The notes under the pieces were generated by a model. The model made no database searches. It was not told the DNA's origin and worked only from the letters and a program-made list of their open reading frames with translations. From positions 3,231,501-3,295,500 of the forward strand of contig NC_083388.1 in assembly GCF_031755915.1 (NCBI RefSeq): a stretch of 64,000 nucleotides of DNA. The letters are read 5' to 3'. Source of the DNA: Ziziphus jujuba (Eukaryota; Streptophyta; Magnoliopsida; Rosales; Rhamnaceae). Each line of letters begins with the position of its first letter. Position 1 is the stretch's first letter. The position numbers and the translations under genes were made by a program. Shown here one piece after another: positions 13,094 to 25,578 of the stretch.

Positions 13094-16000
13094 GTGGCGG
13101 TGAACTAGTAGTGGTGCATAGCTTGGAAAGAAAGGAGGTGCAGATCTGGAAATTGTGAGAAAGATTGGACCTTTAAGCAAAAATGGAAGAAAAGCTGGGG
13201 GGAAAAGAATGGCGTTTTGAAGGTAGGGTTTGAGTAGAACCTAGAGAGTCAGAGAAAGAGAGTTACAGATATGAGAAGAAAACAGCCTTAGAGAGAGAAA
13301 GTAGGAAGTGTCAGAAGCGAGTGAGAAAAAGAAATGCCAAAAAACAGACAACTAGGATAATGGTGTTGATGAAGCTTAAAAGTCCCTTTAAAACCGCGTT
13401 TGTTTTTGTTTTGTTTTTTTTTTTTTTAAAAAAATCTTTTATTATCATTATTTCTTTCTATGTTTTTTTATAACCAAAAAAAAGGGATTTATGGATTTGT
13501 ATCTTTTTGCCCGAAATACAAGCACGATGCAGTGAACGCGAACATTGAGTGGATATTGAGTTTGTCTATATGTTGTTTATCACGGGTAATTCGCTATTAT
13601 GGTAAATTAATCTAAATCATATTATACTATTTATGTTTTTTATTTTTTAAGCTTCATTTAATTTATGGTATCTGAGTAAATAATCGTTAATGGATTGAAA
13701 TCGGATGTATGTAGCATCGAGTATTCTTCTCTTTTTAGAAGATTAGGAGATTCTGTAGTAATTATACATAAAAGATATATATATGCGTACACATATGTAG
13801 TTTTGATTTATTAAACAATGTTAAATGTTAAAAATAACATCTTAATTAATTGATAAAAATATTTTTAAAAAAATAATGATATATAATTAAATTTTTGACA
13901 TGCTTACTATATTTATAGTTCTCAACATATCAAAATTATTTTAAAAAAAAACATTATGTGCTTAGTCAATTAATATGATATAAATGAGATAATAATTTGG
14001 AGAATGAAAGAAGTAATATAAATTTATAATTGATATTATTTATTTATTTTTTATTTTTTGGGTTTTCTCTGAGCGATTGGTGGATTGAACATGAGTTATT
14101 TGCTAGTAATTTTTTTCCCCCTCCATGCACATAATTTAGCAATTAAAACAAGGTTTAATTTCTCATGGATCACACCAACTCTTCATTACTTCTGGAATGG
14201 GATTCGCGTTTGGCTTTGTTAAAAACAACACATTTTTCTTTTTGTTTACATATTACAATATATGTAATTTTGCTAGGCACAGAACTATTTATTATGAAAG
14301 TTATGCCCAAACCCATTTCTATTTGAATTTGTAACTTAAAATCCAACATCACTACATTATTCTATCATTAGTAGCCCAAAACCATCTTCATGTTTATCAT
14401 ATGACACTCAACAGATAGACAAATGTTAAAAAATGAATGTGATAGAGATCAAAGTTAAAATTCCAATATTTTTTTTAATATATGTTGAAAGTGTATGTGA
14501 GTATTCAACATTTGCTTAGCTTTAATCACATCAAACAAATTTGGCATTTTTCTACCCAAAAAAAAATTTAAAAAAAAATTGGCATTTATTTTCCGATAAA
14601 TATGCGGAAGCACATGTCATGTCATTTGTAAAATACAAATAAAAAATAATATTGGCGAAAATTGATTGAAATTTCCCAACCACATTTTCAAATAAAAGAA
14701 AAATCAAGGAGAACAAAATAATAATAATAATAACAAGAAAAGGATTTAAGAATATTCGTTGAAGAAGGAGTGCCATAATTTGTGGGGTGTAAAAGATCAA
14801 CCTCGTTGTCTGTTTTGATAAAGCAAGGCTCTTTAAGTATCAAAGAAAAATTGACGTACAATAACAATATTCAATATATAACATTCGAAAGAAAGAATAG
14901 GCCAATAGGATTTCTCATTAAGCCTTTTGCATTATCCACTTTATCATAAAATTAATAATAAATGTGAAAGCCTGACTTTTCACTCGCACTTGAAAATGAC
15001 ATTTTATTCAATACAATATATATCTCTTTCTTCCATATGGTAAAACACCATGAAACACCCTTTCACTCTCACTTTCCACTCATCCCATTAAAAAATATTG
15101 ATTGGTAATCAAGCAAATAGCTTCAAAGGAGCCATTAATGAAATGATATCGTTTGATTAATTTTCAAGGTCATAATCTAAGACAAGTCTTTGTAATCTAC
15201 CTTTTTTGGTGAAATGGGTTTTTGATTTTGGTAAAAATTTGACATTTTTATTGGGTGTTTTTAGTTTTTTGATTTTGTGAGATCCACGACAAAAGGAAAT
15301 AATGATAATCATGAGAAAAAAGGGCACGTGAATGGCTTTAAAATTCTTCTCTAATATTCTTGCTCTGCAAAAACTGCAAAGTCATATAAAGAGAGAAAGA
15401 GATAGAGACATGTGGGAGAGCGTGGTCTGTACATTGCCGAAGAAATTGATCCATATCGGCGGTGCTTTTGCTTGATATATCAGTTTGGTATGACAAAATA
15501 TCATCAATAGGTTATCTTCTTTATTTATTTATTATCATTATTATTTTTTTTTATATATACACATTTTTGTTATTTTGTATTTGGCTTAATTTTCATTCAT
15601 TGCATGTTGCTAAGTCATTACAAAAATGTAGTGTCTATTTTGTGACGAATCAATACAATATGATTCTTCTTCTTCTTCTTCAATTTGACGACAAGATATA
15701 TATATATATATATATAATTTTTTTTTCTTTTGTAAAATAAATATATATAATTTTTTTTTTCTTTTGTAAAATAAAATTTGACCACTAATAGTAGAAAACT
15801 AATGTTGGTGTCATAAAACAAAAGTTGATTGACCAAAAAAGAGAGTCAACGACACTATGTATTTTTTATTTTTATTTTTTCTGTTGAATTATAAATTTTT
15901 CACATTGTTCATTGATACAATATAGACGATATTTTGGTTTTTATAATTTGGAAAATGAAAGAGCAAAAGGTGGAATAATTAAGGGAAACAAAAGTATTAT

Positions 16001-16859
16001 AAACCCGATCAAATATATATTCAAAAAAAGAGTGAAGGGAAAATCTGAGAGGTAAACTTATTAATTTTCTCATAGTTTTATGCTGAAATTAATATTAAAA
16101 ATTCTCAACTGACCACAATAGATAAAAAAGAAAAAAAAGATAACAATAATAATAATAATGGGATAAAATTAGTCGAGCAAAGAAAAAAGAGCCAGCTGCA
16201 TATGATACTTGGTTGGTGCAGGACAGCAAAAGAGGGCCCCAAATCCCCCAAACTGGAGAAAGCAACGGCTACTTTTTGGCCTTAACACAAAAACCCCGCT
16301 CAGTCAATGCGTCTACCAAATTATAACCAGCTAGTTTCTAGCTAGCCGTTGCACTTTGATTGTGATACGTGGGTCCTCTTCTAACACGACCCCACCATAT
16401 CCAATGAACTAGCCCCCATGCTTGCTTATTGTTGTTTCCACGGTGGAATTTTTCTTTTTCTTTTTTCTTTTTTTTTTAATGTGATGTTTTTTTTGTCTTT
16501 TTGGTTTTAATAATTTCAAGTCCTATTTTTTGTAATTATTATTATTATTTTTTTAATATTCTCAATGTTGATTCTAGTGTCAATTTGGTATCATAAATTT
16601 TGGTCGATGCGATTATTAAATTTTAGGTTAAAACAAATTCTGTTTTAATTTTGTCTCCTTAGAATTGTGACAATTGTTCGCAACGATCCAAGTTTTATAA
16701 CTTAATTTATTTTAACGAAAAACAACAAACAATCAATTTTTTAATGAATAAAAAAAAATATTCAAAATATTGACATGTAATCTACTTCCTTTTTCAAATG
16801 ATAACATTTTAAAGGTTTCTTTTGTTTTAAAATAGGTAAAGTGAAAAAAAAAAGGCAAA
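13094..16859. other. NAT12 promoter side and gene-poor spacer
   Basis: The first ~300 bp are the likely 5' leader and promoter of the minus-strand transporter gene, with purine-rich GAGAGA/AGAGAGAAAG stretches near 13240-13330. The rest is AT-rich with homopolymers, a short GAT/CTT-rich tract near 15660-15680 and a duplicated (TA)nATTTTTTTTCTTTTGTAAAATA block at about 15700-15780. No coding sequence is recognisable. Confidence 0.6.
16262..16352. repeat. 10-bp perfect inverted repeat
   Basis: GCAACGGCTA at 16262-16271 is matched by TAGCCGTTGC at 16343-16352, with a 71-base loop. It lies in a locally GC-richer patch (about 16180-16420). I could not extend the stem into a miRNA-like hairpin and recognise no known mature miRNA in it. 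Confidence 0.5.
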
Positions 16860-16933
16860 TGGCCCATGCAGGTCTCGAACCTGCGACCTTCGCGTTATTA
16901 GCACGACGCTCTAACCAACTGAGCTAATAGGCC
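16860..16933 (-). tRNA. tRNA-Ile (AAU anticodon)
   Basis: On the minus strand a full 74-nt cloverleaf forms. The acceptor stem GGCCTAT pairs with ATGGGCC (one G-T wobble), the D arm is GCTC...GAGC, the anticodon loop is CTAATAA with anticodon AAT, and the T arm is GCAGG/TTCGAGA/CCTGC. The discriminator base is A. There is no intron. A run of ten T residues follows shortly downstream on the transcribed strand, as expected for RNA polymerase III termination. The internal A box (TAGCTCAGTTGG) and B box (GGTTCGAGACC) are intact. Confidence 0.97.
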
Positions 16934-17693
16934 TCGGGTGATGAAATTAATCATAATAATTTTTATTTGTTATTAATTAACTCAAACTAATGCTAGAATA
17001 GATGACCCCTAAACTAAATTTTGTTAGTTGAAAAAGACATGCACAAGATTAAGATCTACTAAAAGCCAACCTTTTTTTTTTTTTTTTTTTGATAAATTAT
17101 AGTAAAAGTCAACTTAGGAGTTCTCTGCTTGTTCAATTCAATTTCAATTAAATTAGTAAGCTTTTTTTTTGTTTTTTTTTTTTTTGGTAATAATAAAATT
17201 AGTAAGCTTTGGACAAGCCTGTAATGGTATAAGGATGTGAAAAATTGAATGTAAGCATATTGACATAATGACACTTGTGTACATAAAACAGGTTCACAGA
17301 AACCCAAAAAAAAAAAAAAGTATATATGTATGTGCATAACTTAAGGCTTTGGGAAATGGACATAATTTAAGTACACCAATAAAAGAAAATCAATTCACCA
17401 AGAATAATAAAAGAAAATCAACTTGTTAATTTCATTTTGCTTAGATTCTCAATGAATTCCCTATTAAGGTAAAAAGAATCTTAGAAGACACATAAAAATA
17501 AAATACATACTACCTATAAAATGAATATTAGAAGACGTATAAAAATAAAATACATACTACCTATACTACCTTAGGGAGTAAAATTATACAAATAATTGGG
17601 CTCTAAATTTGTTTGAATGTCTTATTTGTTCCCTCATCAGGACAAACTTTAATTAATATGATGCTTAAATTGTTAAACCATACTTTTTTTTAA

Positions 17694-18234
17694 TGGGATG
17701 TTTGGATAGTGGTAAATTTAAAGAGGAATTTAAAATTTTATAAAAAAGTAAAATTTTTTCATATTTTGATAATTTAAAAAAAATAAATTTATGAATCTAA
17801 TGGAAAATAAATCTCATAATATGGAAACTGACAGGGAAAGTAACTCATACTAAAGAGGTGCCATTTAAAATTTACTAAAAAAGTAAAATTTTCTCATGTT
17901 TGTATAATTTTTAAGAAAATGAATTTATACGTTCCAGTGGAAAATAAATTTCATAATGTGGAAAATTGACAGAGAAAATGAATCATACTAAAAATGTGTT
18001 ATTTTAAAATTTATTGAGAAACTGGTATTATGTATTTTTTAAATATAAATTTATTCTTTAATTTTAATATATAAATTTATTTAATTAATTGTAAGTTTTA
18101 TTTTCATTTATAATTAATCAAACACTGTAAAAAAAATTTCAAAAAAATTCATTATCATAAAACTGAATTCCAAAAAACTGATTTACAAGAATCAGTTTCC
18201 TCTAATACTTTTTTTTTTTTTACCAAACATCCCA
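17694..18234. mobile_element. Tourist-like (PIF/Harbinger) MITE, 541 bp
   Basis: Perfect terminal inverted repeats TGGGATGTTTGG ... CCAAACATCCCA are flanked on both sides by TAA (17691-17693 and 18235-18237), the 3-bp target duplication typical of PIF/Harbinger elements. No coding capacity. The interior contains an imperfect repeat with a period of about 130-145 bp: a TTTAAAATTTTA/TAAAATTT-type block recurs near 17729, 17874 and 18002. The element therefore looks internally duplicated. Confidence 0.85.
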
Positions 18235-19008
18235 TAAGGTGCAAGTTTATTAGAATATATATATGTATGATGGTCACGCATTTCTCCATAAGTTAAGCTG
18301 GTAAGTGTAACAATTTCTTATACCAAATTCTTATACCACTTTTTTGTGATGGATTTAATGTACATTTCATGTCAACGCATATAATAATTAATATGACATA
18401 GCACAATAATGAATGATAGGCAAAGTGTTTTTTTTCTTTTTTTCTTTTTCTTCAAGGGAAATGATAAGCAAGTTTATGATGGTGTATTCTGTTTTAAAAA
18501 AAAGAAAAAATGATGATGTATTCTAATTGTCCCTTTTCATCATGTTAAATGCAATTAAATGTCTAATTGTATCCAATTAAAAAAAAGATTTGAGTTATTT
18601 AGCTTTGGAAATTTTTTAATGTATATGTTTTAATGAACTCTATACCTGATTAATTAAAATAAATCTGGAGGTAAATAAAAATTTTGTTTTTACCAACAGT
18701 ATTTCTAGAAATATTAAATTATTTGTTAAATTTATTTATTAAATAACATATGTTAAAATATTATTATAGACAAATTAATATTTAAATATTAATATAATTT
18801 AAATATAGATGAATAAATTTTTAAATAAAAAAATAAAAAAATTAATTCAATTAAATATTATTATATCATTTATTTAATAAATTTGATAAATATTTTAATA
18901 ATTATGGCATCATCGTTTCACAAATCAAGAAATTAAGTTTTGAGTTATATTACCAAACGAGTAACATATTTATCCATTATAAAAGGAATATGACAAAAAT
19001 ATTTTTAA

Positions 19009-19367
19009 GGATTAAATATAGATTTAAGTCTTCTAATTTGCTTCCAATTTCAATTGAGTGGTCCAAATTTTAATTTTTTTCAATTAGTGCTTGAATTTTC
19101 ATTTTGACTTCAAATTTTTTTCAATTAAAATCGTTAATAAGAATTTTATTTAATTTATAATATGCTAAGTTAATAATATATTTTTATTTATAATAAGACA
19201 TTTTTTATAGCAAATTTTTTATATTTTTTAAAAGAAAAATTAAAATTGAAAATGAAGAGTAAGTTAAAACCAAAATAAAAACAAAGGCACTCAACGGAAA
19301 ATTTTAAAATCTAAGACACTCAATTGTAATTGGAACAAATTAGAGGGTTCAAAAATATAGTTGACCT
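19009..19367. mobile_element. Candidate long-TIR MITE, Mutator-like
   Basis: The two ends are imperfect inverted repeats of more than 60 bp; a shared core is TCTAATTTG(C)TTCCAATT(T/A)CAATTGAGTG. The ends begin GGATTAAATATA and, as the reverse complement of the right end, AGGTCAACTATA. Flanking 9-mers TATTTTTAA and TAATTTTGA match at 7 of 9 positions, consistent with an old 9-bp target duplication. No coding capacity. The inverted ends are clear; the superfamily is inferred. Confidence 0.6.
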
Positions 19368-19701
19368 TAATTTTGATTTATACAGTTTTAAGTAAAAGAT
19401 AAGAGTTTATTTATTTATTTATTTTTTTGCAATGTCCCTATTTATTTTTCTGAAAATGCGAAGAAAAGAAAAGAAAAGAAAAGAAAAGAAAAGGAAAAAA
19501 AAAAGAAAAAAAAGAAAAGATAATAAAGGACCAGGTGGCTCTCTCTCGTTTAGCTGATAGAAGCTACGGTAACCATACAAAACGCATTTTTAAAAATAAT
19601 AAATAAATATAAAAAAAAAGAAAAAAAAGTCGAGAAACGAGCGCGAAAATCAACGTGAATCACCAGAAAATCAAAGTGGAAGAAGAAGAAAGAGGTTGTA
19701 G

Positions 19702-22700
19702 ATGATTTCAGTGACGCCCACTCTGGTTCTGCTCAAAACACCGAGCTTCTTCTTCTGCCCCAACAATGGCCGACCAAACCCTTGCGGAGCTTTCACTGTA
19801 CGGTCGTCGTCTTCCAGCGTCCAAGAGATCGACAAGTCTCCATCGACGCCTTCGGATGGGAGAGAGCTGGGCTCGGAGCTCTACGCGTCGGTGCCGTTCC
19901 CGGAGATCAAGGCGGCGAAGCGGGTGGTACTGGTGAGGCACGGTCAGAGCACGTGGAACGAGGAGGGTAGGATTCAAGGCAGCTCCAATTTCTCCGTTCT
20001 CACCAAGAAAGGTGAGGCTCAGGCCGAGACTTCCCGCCAGATGCTCATGGACGATTCCTTTGACGTCTGTTTCAGCAGGTTCTTTTCCACTTAATTTTTC
20101 TTCTTATAAAATTTTTGATTTTTGATTTTCAGTCTATATTGGGTTTGATTGTTTTGATTGTTAATTCAGTCCCCTTACACGATCGAAGAAAACAGCTGAA
20201 ATTATATGGGGTAATCGGAACGAAGAGATAATTACAGAATTGGATTTGAGAGAAATCGATTTGTATTCTTTTCAAGTAAGTTTATGGGAAATTTTTTCTT
20301 GTTGTCTAATTATTTGTTTGGACTGGGGGAATTCCACACTTCAAAAATAAAGTATCTACTTTTTTTTGTTTTTTGTTTTTTTGGCGCTTTTAAGTAACAA
20401 AAATAGTTCATTTTATTTTCTCCCTCCATTTGATATTATTTTTCTTATCCAAACATGGCATAAAAGGAAAAAAGAGATGAATTTCGTATATTGATAGAAA
20501 GTCCTTGGTGGATTTGATTTAGGGACTCTTGAAGCACGAGGGAAAAGCAAAATATGGTGCTGCTTTTCGCCAATGGCAGGTAGATGCTGCAAATTTTAAC
20601 ATTGATGGTCATTATCCAGTGAGGGAGTTGTGGACTCGTGCTAGAACATGTTGGACCAAAATACTCGAACATGAGGGTAGGTCTGTTCTTGTGGTTGCTC
20701 ATAATGCTGTTAATCAGGCTCTTGTTGCAACGGCTATCGGTAATATTCTTTTTTCCAGCTCTAGTATGTTTCAAATTATGCATAAAATATATTGTTTTAC
20801 TTTTTTTTATTTTATTTTTTATGATTTTTATTTTTTTATCTTCTTTGTATTCATATTCATTTCCCTTGTCGAAAATCAGGATTAGGAACAGAGTATTTCA
20901 GGATACTACTTCAGAGTAATTGCGGTGTGAGCGTGCTGGATTTCACACCAAGAGTTGAGGGTGGATCACCATTTATTTGTCTTAATCGTCTAAATCAGGT
21001 ATGTGGCATCAATGCTGATAAATATAAGCTACTATGTTTTCTCTATTACTTTATGTTCTGGTATCATCATGTGGAAGTATGTATTTAGGAAATTATAATG
21101 ACATAGCTGTTTATGAGATAAGCAAAACAATTTATAATTGAAAATCTTAGGGAAACGACTTAGCATAGTTACTGATGCTAACATGACTTTTCTTTCTTGG
21201 TGTTAAGGTTTTGTTTGGTTTCCATGATTGAGAAGGATATTGAGAGTGTCTTTGGTCCTTTTAATTAGTTTCCATATCTTAATTCTTTTTTGCATAGGGC
21301 TTGAACTTTAGAAATGGAGGATGAAGCCATCGGGTTATTATTATTATTTCCTTTTAAATGGCTGACAGCATAAGATAATTTTCATAGTGACGCATGCTCT
21401 TTCTTATTTTTGAATTTACTTATTTGTTTCAACAAGTTTTCACTATTATGTAGGTTGTGAAATGGGTTATGCTGTCCTCTAAATGGTACTAAAATATATG
21501 ATGCAGACCCCAAGTTCACCAGTTGGAAGTTCTGGAGGAAGGAAAACCAGTAAGAGAATAATACTTGTCTGTCATGGATTCACAGAGACCAATACTGACG
21601 TATGAAGCAATCACTTGAAGTAATAGTGCATTCTAAGATTTTGTTGATATTAACTTCACCTTTTTGATTCAAAGGTTTGACAAAAGAACCTGATTTAATT
21701 CTCAAAGAAAAGTATCAAGCTGTGTGTTTCTGTTATCTTTCTTTGCAATTGATGAAAAAGTTGTGAACTCCTAAGTTGTTCATTCTGTCTGGGCTTTGTC
21801 ATAACAGATAACAAGGTTGTGGAGAAAGAATCTAATTTGTTTTCCAACAATACAGTGTTTAAATGAAGTTTCCATATATTTGTGCTCATATTACTCAGAA
21901 CATGTGACTTGAACACTTTCTGGGGTTGAAATGTCTCTTTCTTGTAAACGTTTCCAATTCATATCCATGTTGACTCAATTTCAGATTTGGATATTATAAT
22001 GCAGTGCAAATGAACAAACAAGAATATTTTAGAAAGGGACATTTATGGCATTTGGACTTGCAAGATAATTAATTCTATGACCTCAAAATTTGCATACTTA
22101 AGATGAAAACCACAAATCTATGCATGCTGAATTATAGATATAAAGAATCTTTAATTTATTAGCTAAAATGTTGGACAGACCGGCCTTCCTTTTGCTGGGG
22201 ATCAAACAATGAACATGCTTGGTACCATACAGGTGAGGCATCTATATGCATAGATAACGATGTCTGGGTCTTCCTTTCTATGAGTGCGTTGATCAGAATT
22301 TGATTTTCTTTAATGGATGCATGACAGTCCCAGAAGACTGCTGAACTACTTCTTGATTTGAAAGTTAGCACTATGGTTAGTAGTGCTAAGAAAGCTTGTA
22401 TTGAGACAGCAACAGCCATCTCCAGAGTAAGCTGATCCTTTATTTCTTAAGTCTCTTTGTGATGCTTGAGTTTGAAAATTCAAATTTTCATGTCAAAGAG
22501 TATTCAAGTCTGAAGTTCATCATTACTACTTTAATTGATTGCAGGTGCAAGAAGCTGCAGATTGCTTGGGTGCTGACTGTGTGCCTCGCTATGTGGAAAT
22601 GAAGCAGACGGAGAAACTTGATGTTGAAAATATCCTTCAGCAGACAAAGAAGGCTAGATACCTAAACTTGAATCTCAGGATCTCAATATGTTTCTTGTCG

Positions 22701-23404
22701 GTTGCTTATGATGGGAGAGATAGAAGCTTTAGGATCTTATAAGTTACGACTAATTGGTAACAAAAATTGTCCCAGGAGTAATTATCATTACTAAGCTGAG
22801 ATACCAATGGGGCTTGAGATAGAAAATGCTATAAGTTACGACTAATCCATAACAAAAATTGTCCCAGGAGTACCTATCATTGCTAACCTAAGATGCCATT
22901 AGGGCTTGAGAAAGAAAATGTTATCACACCTTAGCATCAAAAGCCATTCATAGTATGAGCCTAGTTTTTACTCATCCATTGTTCTTGACAGGCTTATCGA
23001 TCTAGCTTTATCTTCTTCTTTCTTAGCAGAATGCAACAGAGTTTTCATCTCTTCAGCCTGGTTGGTTCAATGGGTTTGAGGATACAGTCACTTCAGCAGT
23101 ATGGGATCAATCAGAGAAGGCTTGGCAGTATCTGTTGAATGAACTAGATAATGAAGGAGAGCCAGAAAAGGTGGTTGTTGCAGTTGGTGATCCTGCTATT
23201 CATATAGCACTGATGGGGCATTGTCTGAATTTGACAAAGGAATGGATGGGATCATTTCATCTTGATGCAGGAAGCATCAGCGTCATTGATTTTCCTGATG
23301 GTCCTACTGGAAGAGGTGTCATCAGGTGTATAAATTATACAGCACATTTGGGGAGGTGGTCGATACCCATCACAAGATCAACCGTCGATGATGAAGAGTT
23401 TTAG
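19702..23404 (+). CDS. 2-carboxy-D-arabinitol-1-phosphatase, chloroplastic
   Basis: Nine exons: 19702-20078, 20170-20275, 20523-20739, 20880-20998, 21507-21599, 22179-22232, 22328-22426, 22545-22652 and 23030-23404, giving 515 residues. A Ser/Pro-rich N-terminus looks like a plastid transit peptide. A histidine-phosphatase domain follows, with the catalytic RHG in LVRHGQSTWNEEGRIQG and the second catalytic His in VLVVAHNAVNQAL. A second, degenerate half resembles the same fold (LVCHG) and ends in the conserved GVIRCINYTAHLGRWSIPIT. The enzyme removes phosphate from the nocturnal Rubisco inhibitor CA1P; homology to Arabidopsis At5g22620 is recalled, not searched. All introns are GT-AG except intron 8, which seems to use a GC donor (AAGAAG|GCTAGA). 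Exon 9 has a TTAGCAG tandem acceptor that could add one Gln. Confidence 0.92.
22740..22923. repeat. 92-bp tandem duplication in CA1P phosphatase intron 8
   Basis: Two diverged copies starting TAAGTTACGACTAAT at 22740 and 22832, with matching GTCCCAGGAGTA and GGCTTGAGA blocks. The first copy begins at the stop codon that would end translation if intron 8 were not spliced. Confidence 0.85.
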
Positions 23405-23973
23405 TTTTGATGTGAATATTTTGTAATCATATAAGTCAATTTGGATTTTATATATACCGAGTTTGACAAAATGAAGTAAATTTTTATATATTTGTTAGGG
23501 ATGGGCTTTGATTATTGTAAAAAAAAAAAAAAATGTAATTTATCTATAACCCTCATTAGACCAGACCATCGGACCAAATATTAAAAAGAAGCAGTAATTC
23601 TACACTTTACCAACATTTTGATGAAGAATGATATGATATTATGTAATTGGTTTTTTGTCTTATGTAGGGCATGGATAATCTATTAGCTATATTAATATAG
23701 TGCTAAAATTTAAGATTGTCACAAATATTGCACAAACCGTTTAAATTTTAATTTTTTATTCTAAATAAGGCTTTGAAACATGCTTTTCATTTTTCGTTTG
23801 TGGGACGTTGGGTTTTGAACCAAATGAGAATCAACAAATTTCATGGGCCAAAAGCATGGAAATAGGCGGCCCAACCCGGTCGACTAAGAGATCAACAATT
23901 TCAAGATAGGGCAGAGTCCAGTATAGTGGTGGTGGGGTTTTACTGGGTTTTAGGGTTGGAAGTGAGAGAAACA
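23405..23973. other. Spacer between two plus-strand genes
   Basis: It contains the phosphatase 3' end (TTGTAA-type and A-rich signals, and a run of 15 A near 23519) and the promoter of the next gene. The last ~50 bp before the ATG are GT-rich. No other gene is seen. Confidence 0.6.
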
Positions 23974-25578
23974 ATGGCAGCTCCAATTGCCGGAAGATCG
24001 ACGGTGGTGGTGCGTACGCTGTTCAGAGCAACAACTACCAATCCAACAGCGTCGGCGAGCAGACTTTCATCGTCGCCTCTCTCTTCGGTACGCTCAGCTT
24101 TCAGGCCTCTTCAATCTCGACTCTCTTCCCCTCCTTCTTCCAGGTACTTCTCATTCTTCTTCGATGATTATATATCTCTATCTATATATGATTTTTTTTG
24201 TTGGCTTTATGAATTATGATTTGAATTTGGAAGGTTGGTACGACGAGAATTGGCTTCTCTTAGACCCATCCACACCGCCATTGCATCGGCTTGCCTTGTC
24301 TCCAAGCTCCCCGCCGATCCCACCATCTGTATCGAAGGTCTTTCTCCCTCTTTTTACACAATGTCCAACTTTTGCTTTTGAATACAAATTGCTGCGCATT
24401 TTCTACTCCTTGTTCTGATATATTAGTGAATATGAAAAATTATAACTATGATCCTTGTCTTTGTGACCATGCGCAAATTCAAGTTGAAATCTTTGCTAGG
24501 AACTTAGATATTCCTCAACCTTGAATCTGTTGCTTTTAACTTTCCCATTTTGGTTCATGGCTCTGGGGTAGTTTGACACTGCACTTGGGCTTTAGGAAGT
24601 TATAGTAGTAATATATATTTAACTCATGAACTAGATAAATAACCATTCCCATTCTGGCATTGCTAAAGAAATTTTATTTTTCGTTAAAAAAGAATACCAT
24701 CTCAATTGGAAATTATTCTCATCAAATATAGCATTGTTGTATTTGTAAATCTTACGGATCTGAACTGGATTTATTTATTTTGGTGGGCACTATAAGGTTT
24801 AATTCGCTGTTTACATAAGATTTTAGGGAACGCAGTTTAAATAGCCTTAAGAGTGTAGTGAAGACCTTAGTTTTTCTTGAATGATAATGCTATATTTACT
24901 CCTTCACCTGCCTCCCGCCTCCCGCCTCCCGCCTCCCGCTCCCTGCCCCTAGCACCTGTATAATCTGTAAGCTTTTTCCTTCTGCCTTGTAGGAAGTCTC
25001 AAGTACTTTTGTTTAAATAATAGATTTCTAAGAGATAACATGAAGCCTATGATAGACTTGACAATTTTTATGCTCTGAATCTGTTTTTAGAATCCTCATT
25101 CTCCCTTTGAAACGTTATGTGAAGTTGACAATTTCTAACGTGGATGATGATGTGTCATGACAAATGTGTAATATTAGGTTGTTTAGACCAACCCAAGGTT
25201 AAGTTTTTTTGCATATGAGGATAAATTGAAAATCATCTTTTCCATTTGCCTGGCTGCATTAATGATTTCTAGCAAAGGTAAAAGTTGAAGAGGTCCAATG
25301 TTGATGAGTATGAGAAATCTGAGAAAGGTAAAATATAATACGAGAAGGAAAGGGAAAAAGAGTGAAAAAGGATTTCTTATTATCATAAAAGGATGAAGTA
25401 GCATGTCTTATTTATCCAACTATAACTTCTTTACCTTTTATTTGTCTGCGATTTTTTGGATTACTTAAGAAATTTGTTTCCTGGTATTACCATGTTGTGG
25501 AAAATGGACAAGTGATTCTAATTTTTCGTTTTTTCACTTGATGCAGGTAGATTTGCCAACTATATCAGTCCCATCTAA
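23974..25578 (+). CDS. Small organelle-targeted protein, NFD6-like
   Basis: Three exons, 23974-24143, 24234-24337 and 25547-25578, all GT-AG and in phase, encode 101 residues. The N-terminus (MAAPIAGRSTVVVRTLFRA) is rich in Arg, Ser, Thr and Ala with almost no acidic residues, as in mitochondrial or plastid presequences. The conserved part is RRELASLRPIHTAIASACLVSKL, and the last exon encodes only GRFANYISPI and the stop. This matches the small plant proteins annotated as NUCLEAR FUSION DEFECTIVE 6-like; the family link is recalled, and a molecular function is not known to me. Related genes often have alternative terminal exons. A possible 3'-UTR exon starts after the acceptor at about 26616. 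The tiny last exon makes this gene easy to mis-annotate. Confidence 0.8.
24910..24942. repeat. GCCTCCC minisatellite
   Basis: About four copies of GCCTCCC, in intron 2 of the NFD6-like gene. The tract is strikingly GC-rich against an AT-rich intron. Confidence 0.9.

Larger units (their letters stand above)
16934..19701. other. AT-rich spacer with MITEs, upstream of CA1P phosphatase
   Basis: No coding sequence seen. It holds two MITE candidates (listed separately) and a ~47-bp imperfect tandem duplication at about 17476-17570. It also has an AT-rich imperfect palindrome at about 18700-18900 and a GAAAA repeat at about 19461-19490. The last ~100 bp are the likely promoter and leader of the phosphatase gene. 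Confidence 0.6.

Noticed and set aside
15370..15480. TATA-like motif and small hairpin near TGCCGAAGAAATTGATCC
   Set aside because: The stem is only about 5-6 bp, and neither a known miRNA nor a coding frame could be supported.
18700..18900. AT-rich imperfect palindrome as another MITE
   Set aside because: The inverted similarity is almost entirely A/T, with no definable ends or target duplication.
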